From NCBI GenBank assembly GCA_016706425.1, contig JADJJR010000001.1:372001-436000 (forward strand): 64,000 bases of DNA. The letters run 5' to 3'. Shown in pieces: positions 31,806 through 38,340 of this stretch (position 1 is its first letter; the number at the start of each line of letters is the position of its first letter). The translations under genes were made by a program, and so were the position numbers. Under the pieces are notes generated by a model. The model was not told the DNA's origin. It saw nothing but the letters and a program-made list of their open reading frames with translations, and did no database searches. This DNA is from Elusimicrobiota bacterium. Lineage in GTDB: Bacteria > Elusimicrobiota > Elusimicrobia > FEN-1173.

Positions 31806-33975
31806 GCGGCGCCTCCGTCGGCTTCGAGGGACCGGGTTGAAACACCACACGGAACACCGAACCCCGATCGACTTCGCTCTCCAGTTCCATGCGAAACCCC
31901 AAAAGGTCGACCAGGGCCCGCGACACCGTCAGCCCCAGGCCCGTGCCGCCGAATTTCCGCGCGGTGCCGTTATCGACTTGCTGAAACGCCTCGAAAATCC
32001 GGCCCACCTTGTCGGGCGGTATCCCGATGCCGGTGTCGGCCACCTCCAGCGCGGACGGCGCGCCGTCCGCCCCGGCGCGGACGCGGACCGTCACGGACCC
32101 TTGCGGAGTGAACTTCATGGCGTTGCCGATAAGGTTGATGAGCACTTGTTTCAATTTCCCCGGGTCCGTTTGGAGGGGAGTCGTTGGCCCGGGCAAGTCC
32201 GAACGCAGAACCACCGGGCCCCCTTCGGGCAGCCCCCCCCTCAGTTGTTCGACGGTCTCCGTGACCAGCCGCCCCAAATCCACCGCGGCGTTGTTAACGG
32301 GCATGCGACCGGCCTCGACCCGCGAGAGGTCCAGGATGCTGTTGATCAATTCCAGAAGGTGCAATCCGTTTCCTTGGATCTTTTGAAGCCGGACGAGGTC
32401 TTCGGGACCGAGGTTCTCTTTTTTGTTTTTCAGGAGCAGGTTGGCGAATCCGATGACCGAGTTGAGAGGGGTGCGCAGTTCGTGGCTCATTTGGGCCAGG
32501 AAGACGCTTTTGGCCTTGTTCGCGGCATCCGCCTCGTTTTTCGCTTGGCGCAGGGCCGCTTCCAAGTATTTTTGTTCTGTGATGTCTTCAACGACGCAAA
32601 GAATATATCGGAATTGCCCCTGGGCGTCTTTGATCGGCACCCGGCGCACACGCAACATTCTCCGTTTCCGCATACGGGTCGTCACGAATTCCAGGTCGGT
32701 CTCGCTGGGGCGCCCCGACGCCACCACCGCGCGATCGTGCGACTCAAACACGTCGGCTTCTTCCGGGAGAAAACAATCGTGGTTGCGTCGGCCGATCATT
32801 TCCCAACGGGAGATTCCCAAAAGGCGTTCCCCCGCCGGGTTGACGTGCACGAACCGGAGTTTTTCCGCGTCTTTAACATAGACGACCGACGGCATTTCGT
32901 GGAGGACGGAATCGAGGAAAAGGACCGACTGGCGCATTTCCAGCGTCAATGTCCGGGCCAATTGAAGGGCGTCCGTGTGCGCCCGACGGTTTCCAATCAC
33001 CAGCCCCCCGCCCACCGCCGCGATCAGAAAACCGCCCACCAGAACCCACACGGCCGGCAACCGGAACCAGGGGTCCCCCTTTCCCGATGGGGTTACAACC
33101 AAGAGCCAGGAGCGATCCGCGGCCGGGACCGTCGTGGAGAATTCCGGGCCCGGGATTTTGACGGGGGGCGATCCCACGAGCCAACTGCCCGGGGGAGGTG
33201 TCGCGGTGTCCCACAAGGCAAAATCCAAGGGGCCCGCCCGTGTTTTTATGGTCTCTCTCAATCGCGGCATGGCGAGCGCGACAACGATAAAACCGCGCAG
33301 GAGTTTCCGGCGTTCGGCCACTGAAGACGGGGCGGGGCCGTTCCGGTAGACCGCTGCGTAAAAAACGACACCCCGGGTGGCGACTCCGCCCACGCCGCCT
33401 TTGAGGGGCAGGGGCGCGGTGACGGCCACTCCCCCCGAATCCCGGGCTTTTTCCATGGCGGTTCGCCGGTCGGGATCCGCCCAGCTGTCGTACCCCGACA
33501 AAACACGCTGGGTTCCGAAATGCGAGGTAAAAAAAAGGAGCGGGGCGGATTCCTCTCGTCGACCTGACGGGGGGGGCGTCCGCGGGGAAAAGCCACCGGG
33601 ACGGGACCCGGGGGCGGCCGCCCTCAAGAAGGGGGCGTACCCCAAGTTAATGGGGCCGTCCGGTTTCAAATTCAAGGCATTGATGTACCCCGACCAAAGG
33701 CCCGCGTCGAGCCGGTCGTGGGTTTGGAAGGCGGCCCGGGTCGTCAAGGCGGTGTTTTCGCAGGCGCGAATCGATTCGGTCAAAAGGTTTTGCCCCAGGT
33801 TCAAAGCGCGCGCCATTTCGGAGCGACGCTCGCGCGCGTTCCAGCGGTGAACCCCCCAGGTCAGAAAAATGGTCAAGGTGACAAGACCGCACCCCAGGTA
33901 TTTGGCCAAGGACAAGCCTTGTTCCACGCGGCCCAACAACCGCGGGGCGGGGAGATCGGGAGACGAAAGATTCAT
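31798..33975 (-). CDS. CHASE-PAS sensor histidine kinase
   Basis: 725 residues. Membrane helix near 30-45 and another near 300-325 flank a periplasmic CHASE-type domain (NLGYAPFLRA, FFTSHFGTQRVLSGYD). A PAS domain covers about 355-465 (VVYVKDAEKLRFVHVNPAGE, EDITEQKYLE). HisKA has SHELRTPLNSVIGF with the phospho-His, and the ATPase domain shows NLIGNAMKFTPQG, DTGIGIPPD and GGTGLGL. There is no attached receiver; the partners are the response regulator upstream (ATGA overlap) and the multidomain relay protein downstream. CHASE domains sense small extracellular ligands; the ligand is unknown. Confidence 0.93.
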   Translation of the reverse strand: MNLSSPDLPAPRLLGRVEQGLSLAKYLGCGLVTLTIFLTWGVHRWNARERRSEMARALNLGQNLLTESIRACENTALTTRAAFQTHDRLDAGLWSGYINALNLKPDGPINLGYAPFLRAAAPGSRPGGFSPRTPPPSGRREESAPLLFFTSHFGTQRVLSGYDSWADPDRRTAMEKARDSGGVAVTAPLPLKGGVGGVATRGVVFYAAVYRNGPAPSSVAERRKLLRGFIVVALAMPRLRETIKTRAGPLDFALWDTATPPPGSWLVGSPPVKIPGPEFSTTVPAADRSWLLVVTPSGKGDPWFRLPAVWVLVGGFLIAAVGGGLVIGNRRAHTDALQLARTLTLEMRQSVLFLDSVLHEMPSVVYVKDAEKLRFVHVNPAGERLLGISRWEMIGRRNHDCFLPEEADVFESHDRAVVASGRPSETDLEFVTTRMRKRRMLRVRRVPIKDAQGQFRYILCVVEDITEQKYLEAALRQAKNEADAANKAKSVFLAQMSHELRTPLNSVIGFANLLLKNKKENLGPEDLVRLQKIQGNGLHLLELINSILDLSRVEAGRMPVNNAAVDLGRLVTETVEQLRGGLPEGGPVVLRSDLPGPTTPLQTDPGKLKQVLINLIGNAMKFTPQGSVTVRVRAGADGAPSALEVADTGIGIPPDKVGRIFEAFQQVDNGTARKFGGTGLGLTVSRALVDLLGFRMELESEVDRGSVFRVVFQPGPSKPTEAPRG

Positions 33976-34370
33976 ACGGGGGGGGGCGGTTTGTTTCCGC
34001 TTTGGGCGCGAGCCAGGCCGCGTTGGATGGCGGTCAACAGCAGGGTTTCATCGACGATGGGTTTCGCCACGTAGTCGTCGAACCCGGCGGCCAAAAACCG
34101 TTCCCGATCGCCGTCCATGGCGTGGGCCGTGAGGGCGATGGCGGGAACGATTTTCAATTGGGGGAACTCCCGCAGCGCGCGGAGCACGGCCAACCCGTCC
34201 ATGCCGGGCAGGGAAATGTCGAGCAGGAGGAGGTCCGGCGGGGACGCGGGCAAGGCGGCGATCGCGGCCGCGCCTTCGTCGAATTCCACCAGGCGGAAGA
34301 AATCTTCCAGAATGCCTTTCAGCAGCAGACGGTTGTCTTCGTTGTCTTCGATGATGGCGATGGATTGCAT
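33972..34370 (-). CDS. Stand-alone response regulator
   Basis: 132 residues, one receiver: IIEDNEDNRLLLKG, LLLLDISLPGMDG (phospho-Asp), ALTAHAMDGD and YVAKPIVDET (conserved Lys-Pro). No output domain is present, so it works like CheY/Spo0F-type proteins by phosphotransfer or protein contact. It is the first gene of the signalling operon and overlaps the kinase by 4 nt. Its promoter is divergent from, and 30 bp away from, the promoter of the surface-protein operon. Confidence 0.93.
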   Translation of the reverse strand: MQSIAIIEDNEDNRLLLKGILEDFFRLVEFDEGAAAIAALPASPPDLLLLDISLPGMDGLAVLRALREFPQLKIVPAIALTAHAMDGDRERFLAAGFDDYVAKPIVDETLLLTAIQRGLARAQSGNKPPPPV

Positions 34371-34386
34371 GGCGCTCTCCCCGCCC

Positions 34387-34415
34387 TATATACCCCCCAA
34401 CGGGGAATTTGTCCA
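34387..34415 (-). promoter_or_regulatory. Promoter of the signalling/GT2 operon
   Basis: Minus strand: -35 TGGACA, 17-nt spacer, -10 TATATA, then about 16 nt to the ATG with a purine-rich ggggagag ribosome site. It faces away from the surface-operon promoter. Confidence 0.5.
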
Positions 34416-34445
34416 GACCCGGTTGCGGTTCGATGTTAAAAACAC

Positions 34446-34474
34446 TTGCAAGGGAGGACGGATGGGGTTATATA
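34446..34474 (+). promoter_or_regulatory. Promoter of the surface-structure operon
   Basis: -35 TTGCAA, 17-nt spacer, -10 TATATA (TATAAA overlaps). It would give a leader of about 240 nt, the longest in the window. The same -10 sequence is used by the divergent promoter. Confidence 0.5.
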
Positions 34475-34721
34475 AAGCTTGGGTTCACCAAAACCACAGG
34501 GGGAAACTTCCCCCGGCGCGAGGTAAAATGCTTCACCCACCCGTTGTTTATGTCGGTCCCACGACCCCGTTCACCCAACGGGGGTTCGCTCCCCTCTGTC
34601 CTCTGTTTTTCTTTGCGGCGCGCGGTTTTGAAGAACCCCCCTCGGCATTCTTCGAGGGGAAAAGAACGGATTCGGATGCAATCGCCGGATTCCGGCGATA
34701 CAACCTCAAGGAGGCAGCACA
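34475..34721 (+). other. Structured 5' leader of the surface-structure operon
   Basis: This stretch has no credible gene. It holds three clear inverted repeats: ggggg..ccccc at 34499-34514, cccctcg/cgagggg at 34638-34659, and tcgccgg/ccggcga at 34682-34698. The last ends just before a full-strength aaggagg ribosome site (34708-34714), placed seven bases from the ATG. It may stabilise the mRNA or gate translation. No known riboswitch class is recognised. Confidence 0.5.
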
Positions 34722-35285
34722 ATGAAAACAACGATGCGGAAAATGATGATGATGGGCGTGATGATGGTGGCCGCCGGCGGCGCCATGGCCGCGGTGACGG
34801 ACACGGTGGTGTTGACGGTGACGCCGACGGGAACGAAAAGCGTCTCGATCGACCGGGCGAGCTACGACTTCGGGGCGTTGGTCCTCGCGACCACCGACAA
34901 CCTGTCTTCGTCCGCCACGGTGACCAACGACGGCAACATCGTCTCCACCTGGGCCCTGCGCGTCAGCGCGAACGACGGCGTGTGGACGGCGGCCACGGGC
35001 GTCCAGGTCCCGGCGGCGGACCGTTACAAATTGATGGCCCTGTTCGATGACCCGACCGTGGGCGGAGCTCCGGTGACGGCGAACTTCGACACGACCAACG
35101 ACGTGTTGGTCTCCGCGGGCCCCGGCCTCGGCACGTTGTCCAGCGCGACCAACTACGCCGGCGACCAATCGGGCGAAGCCGTGACGGTGGGCGCGACCCG
35201 CGGTCTGTGGTTCCGGTTGGACATGCCGACCTCGTCGAGCGTCAGCACCCAGCGGAGCTTCACGGTCGAAATCGAAGCGCAATAA
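34722..35285 (+). CDS. Small secreted protein consisting of the shared C-terminal domain (putative surface subunit)
   Basis: 187 residues. A Met-rich signal peptide (MKTTMRKMMMMGVMMVAAGG, cut near AMA-AV) leaves about 164 residues, predicted all-beta. Nearly the whole mature protein aligns with the last 146 residues of both FG-GAP proteins: YDFGAL, then VTNDGNIVSTWALRV, a Tyr/Leu/Phe segment, and GLWFRLDMPTSSSVSTQ before the final strand. The strong ribosome site, long leader and following hairpin suggest it is the most highly expressed product of the operon. I infer a repeating structural subunit of a surface layer or fibre. The family has no name I know. Confidence 0.7.
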   Translation: MKTTMRKMMMMGVMMVAAGGAMAAVTDTVVLTVTPTGTKSVSIDRASYDFGALVLATTDNLSSSATVTNDGNIVSTWALRVSANDGVWTAATGVQVPAADRYKLMALFDDPTVGGAPVTANFDTTNDVLVSAGPGLGTLSSATNYAGDQSGEAVTVGATRGLWFRLDMPTSSSVSTQRSFTVEIEAQ

Positions 35286-35333
35286 CGACCGGCCGTCCCT
35301 GAGGGGGTTGCTCGGAATCCGAAACGACACCGG

Positions 35334-35368
35334 GCGGGAGCGGAGACGCGAGCGTTTCCGGCTCCCGC
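35334..35368 (+). promoter_or_regulatory. Long intercistronic hairpin after the subunit gene
   Basis: Stem of about 15 pairs: gcgggagc/gctcccgc continuing, after a one-base bulge, into ggagacgc/gcgtttcc, with a tiny loop. No T-tract follows. Such hairpins after a first, abundant subunit gene often protect the upstream mRNA or partly stop transcription, giving more subunit than accessory proteins. Confidence 0.55.
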
Positions 35369-35419
35369 CGCGGAGCGGCGGCGGACCGAACAGCGCCCCG
35401 AAGCGAGAAGGAGAGGCGA

Positions 35420-36322
35420 ATGATGAAGTCAAGGCGATGGAGCGGGATCGTCCTGTGGGCGGCGGTGGTCGCCGTCCCCGTGGCGGCCAAAATGTCCCTG
35501 GCGGTGCGGTTTCCGGACGTGGTTCTGGAAAACGTCGCCCCGGGCCTCGTGTTGAACCTGCGTCAAGCGAAAGGGGTTCCCTACGTGGTGATCAACAATT
35601 CGGACACGGCGGTCGACATCCAGGTGGACGTGGAGTTGCCGGGCCCGCAGCGAATCAACCCCAAAGAGGGTTACGAACCGGCGCCGGACGCGGGATGGAT
35701 TCGCGTCGTGCCCAACCGGTTCCGCCTGGGTCCGGGGGAGGTGGGGACGGCGGAGGTCATCCTGTCGGTTCCGAACGACCCCGCCCTGCAGGGCCGGCAT
35801 CTTCAAATCAACCTCCACGCGCGCACCCTGACCACCGGTCAATTGGCGTTGGCCGTCAACCATTACGTGCGTTTCTCCGTCGGTGCGATGGGGCCGACGG
35901 CGCTGGCGAAGGAGCGGGACCGGGTGGCTCTGGGTCGTCTGGATCTCGACATGACCCCCAGCCTGCGGCTCGACAAGGTCCCGGTGGGACGTCCCATCAA
36001 CATAAAGGACATGTATGGCGCGGCCGTCAAAATCGCCAACAAAGGGAACGAGGCCGTCCGCCTCAAACTGGTGAGCGCGAAGTTGCAAAACAGCCTCCGC
36101 GAGCCGGGGTGGGACGAGCCGAAGGATCCCGGATGGCTGACGGTCCGACCGGACACGCTCAAGTTGAAACCGAATCGGATCGCCGAGGCGCGGTTGTCCC
36201 TCAACATTCCGGACGCGCCGGATAACCGGGGGCGGAAGTTTCTGTTCCTCCTCACCGGCGAATTGGCCGACTTGGGCATCCCGCTTCAGTACACGACGCG
36301 GGTTTATGTGACGACGGAATAA
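35420..36322 (+). CDS. Exported pilus-chaperone-like (two Ig-like domain) protein
   Basis: 300 residues with a signal peptide (WSGIVLWAAVVAVPVAAK). Two Ig-like beta domains follow, the first ending VPNRFRLGPGEVGTAEVIL and the second LTVRPDTLKLKPNRIAEARL. Each has the 'P..L.L.PG/PN...A.+.L' strand pattern of PapD-type periplasmic chaperones and related Ig-like proteins (YVVINNSDTAVDIQVDVELP, AVKIANKGNEAVRLKL). The Arg/Lys pair that anchors subunits in classical chaperones cannot be assigned with confidence. The start ATG has a GGAG ribosome site. It is the second gene after the putative subunit, so a role in subunit folding or anchoring is inferred. Confidence 0.6.
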   Translation: MMKSRRWSGIVLWAAVVAVPVAAKMSLAVRFPDVVLENVAPGLVLNLRQAKGVPYVVINNSDTAVDIQVDVELPGPQRINPKEGYEPAPDAGWIRVVPNRFRLGPGEVGTAEVILSVPNDPALQGRHLQINLHARTLTTGQLALAVNHYVRFSVGAMGPTALAKERDRVALGRLDLDMTPSLRLDKVPVGRPINIKDMYGAAVKIANKGNEAVRLKLVSAKLQNSLREPGWDEPKDPGWLTVRPDTLKLKPNRIAEARLSLNIPDAPDNRGRKFLFLLTGELADLGIPLQYTTRVYVTTE

Positions 36323-36349
36323 GGAGAACGGCGGGAGAAAAGGAGATCG

Positions 36350-37915
36350 GTGGGTGAAATGAGGCAACACGGAGGGACTTGCCTGGGCAGGCTCAGGGCC
36401 TGGATTCCGCGAGGAATCCTGACCGTGGGCCTCTTTGTCTTCGGCGGCGCCGCGCGCGCCGCGCCGACGGACAGCCTGGTGTTCACCGTGTCGATTCTTG
36501 ACGTCGATCCCCCCGCGGCCATCGCGCCCCTCAACGCGACGGCCTCCGTCACGCCCGGGCAGGTGGTGTTGGATTGGCTCGCCCCCGACGAAGACGGCGT
36601 GGGGCTGAACGGCGAAGCCGTCCAGACTTACCTCGTCCGTTACGCGACGTTCTCCATCGCCGATGTCGGGGGGAACGCCGCCCTGTGGTGGGCGACCGCC
36701 ACGGCGGAGCCTTTCCTCGGGGTCCCCCAGGCGCCCGGCCAACCGGAAGTGATGGTGCTCGCCCTGGCGGAGGCCACCCGCTATTACTTCGCCGTCCGAT
36801 CGATCGACGCGTCCGGCAACGTGTCGCCGCTCGACAACACCGTCCCCCAGGCGAACGCCCTGACCCGGTCGTCCGACGCGGAAATCCCCGTCGCGGTGGC
36901 CGGCGTGCGCGCCACCCGGGCGGGCGCCAATCACGTCGTGACTTGGCCGGCCGTGACGCGCAACATGGACGGTTCTCCCGCCGGGGACATCGTCGGGTAT
37001 CGGGTGTATTCCTCGACGAGCCTTTTCGGGTTTGAAACTTCCAGCAACACCGTCGGGTTCGTCCCGGAGGGCGCGCGCAGCGTGGCGTTGGCCGCGGGGA
37101 CGGATCTTTATTACCTCATCCGCGCGGTGGACGCGACGGGCAACGAGTCGCCCGTGGCGCCCTCCAATTTCTTCCGCGTGACGGTCCCCGACGGGATCGT
37201 CTTCGGGGCGCGTGAGGCCGGCGGCACCGTGAGCGCAGCGTTCCTCGCGCGGGCGCTGTGGCCGGAGCTGACCCGCGGGGGCGCGGATTATCTATTGAGC
37301 GTGACCCCGGACGCGACCCCGGCCCTCGCGACGGGAACGTGGAACCGGGGCACCTACCGGGTCGGCCTGGCGAATCCCGACGGGTCGGCCGCGTCCAACA
37401 CCGCGGCCTTCTCGGGGGCCGAAATGACGGTCACGTTGGAATACACGGTCCTCCCCGGCGATGACGCCGCGCGGATCGGGGTGTTCTGGTGGAACGGAAA
37501 GACCTGGATCAAGATGGGGCGGACGAACGCGCAATCCGCGACCGCGCCCCGCACGGTCACGTTCCAAACGGCGTTCCCCGGGGTGTATCAGGTGCGGAAC
37601 TACGCAACCCCCGACGGGCTCTCCCTCGATCGGGCCAGCGTGGTGCCGCGGATCTTCACGCCGAACGGCGACGGCATCAACGACGCCGTCTACTTCTATC
37701 TGGAGAATCCGCGCCTGTCCGCCTTGGACGGGGGAATCATCGACCTGTCCGGCGCCGAAGTGAGCCCGTTGACCCGGGTCACGGGCGCCGCCGACAACGT
37801 CATGATGTGGGACGGCCGGGATTCCACTGGACATATCGTCCGCGCGGGGGTATACATTTATAAGATCCGGGGCGAAGGGAAAACCTTCTCCGGGAGCGTG
37901 GTGGTGGCGAAATGA
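36350..37915 (+). CDS. Secreted FN3 protein with CHU_C/gliding-type C-terminal domain
   Basis: 521 residues. Signal peptide (GILTVGLFVFGGAARA). The first mature residues (APTDSLVFTVSI) echo those of the small subunit (AVTDTVVLTVTP). Two FN3 domains cover about 60-285 (ATRYYFAVRSIDASGNVSP, DLYYLIRAVDATGNESP). A beta-rich segment leads to a C-terminal domain from about 425 with IFTPNGDGINDAVYF and WDGRDSTGHIVRAGVYIYKI, typical of CHU_C/FlgD-like C-terminal domains used as type IX sorting or surface-attachment modules. GTG start chosen by its nearby AGGAG; ATG at 36359 is the alternative. It overlaps the next gene (ATGA). Confidence 0.78.
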   Translation: MGEMRQHGGTCLGRLRAWIPRGILTVGLFVFGGAARAAPTDSLVFTVSILDVDPPAAIAPLNATASVTPGQVVLDWLAPDEDGVGLNGEAVQTYLVRYATFSIADVGGNAALWWATATAEPFLGVPQAPGQPEVMVLALAEATRYYFAVRSIDASGNVSPLDNTVPQANALTRSSDAEIPVAVAGVRATRAGANHVVTWPAVTRNMDGSPAGDIVGYRVYSSTSLFGFETSSNTVGFVPEGARSVALAAGTDLYYLIRAVDATGNESPVAPSNFFRVTVPDGIVFGAREAGGTVSAAFLARALWPELTRGGADYLLSVTPDATPALATGTWNRGTYRVGLANPDGSAASNTAAFSGAEMTVTLEYTVLPGDDAARIGVFWWNGKTWIKMGRTNAQSATAPRTVTFQTAFPGVYQVRNYATPDGLSLDRASVVPRIFTPNGDGINDAVYFYLENPRLSALDGGIIDLSGAEVSPLTRVTGAADNVMMWDGRDSTGHIVRAGVYIYKIRGEGKTFSGSVVVAK

Positions 37916-38340
37916 TCTCACTCACGAAGACATCGGGCCGCGCGCCGCGGCCGTTTCCACCGATCCGGGTCGGCTTGTTGCTGGCTCTGGGGGCTTTGCT
38001 CGTTGCCGGCCGCTCCGCGCGCGCGTTGTCCCTCAACCCCGACGCCGGCGTGGCCCCCAAAGTGTTCACCCCCAACGCGGACGCGATCAACGACGTGGTG
38101 TGTTTTCAGATGGACAACCCCGCTTTGACGGAATTGCGCGGCACGGTCTCCGACGCCGCCGGGGCCGAAGTGGCGGAGCTTCGCCCGGCCACCGCGGCGT
38201 GCGCCCCGCCCCACGACGTCTACGATTTGATGTGGGACGGACGGGACCGCGCCGGCCGCACCGCGCCGGCGGGGCCTTACATTTATCGAATCGAAGGGGA
38301 GGGAGTCATGTTCACCGGCGTTGTGGTGGTGGCGAAATGA
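37912..38340 (+). CDS. Stand-alone CHU_C-type domain protein
   Basis: 142 residues: a signal peptide (GLLLALGALLVAGRSARA) followed by one domain. It has VFTPNADAINDVVCFQMDNP, WDGRDRAGRTAPAGPYIYRI and a final FTGVVVVAK strand, closely matching the C-terminal domain of the preceding protein (FSGSVVVAK). This kind of domain is normally the tail of a larger cargo; here nothing is attached. It overlaps both neighbours by ATGA, so it is surely co-translated with them. Possible roles are adaptor, cap or minor subunit. Confidence 0.75.
   Translation: MISLTKTSGRAPRPFPPIRVGLLLALGALLVAGRSARALSLNPDAGVAPKVFTPNADAINDVVCFQMDNPALTELRGTVSDAAGAEVAELRPATAACAPPHDVYDLMWDGRDRAGRTAPAGPYIYRIEGEGVMFTGVVVVAK

Noticed and set aside
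34117..34725. A 202-codon plus-strand frame running into the subunit gene
   Set aside because: It begins antisense to the response regulator and crosses the divergent promoter region; no ribosome site or domain.
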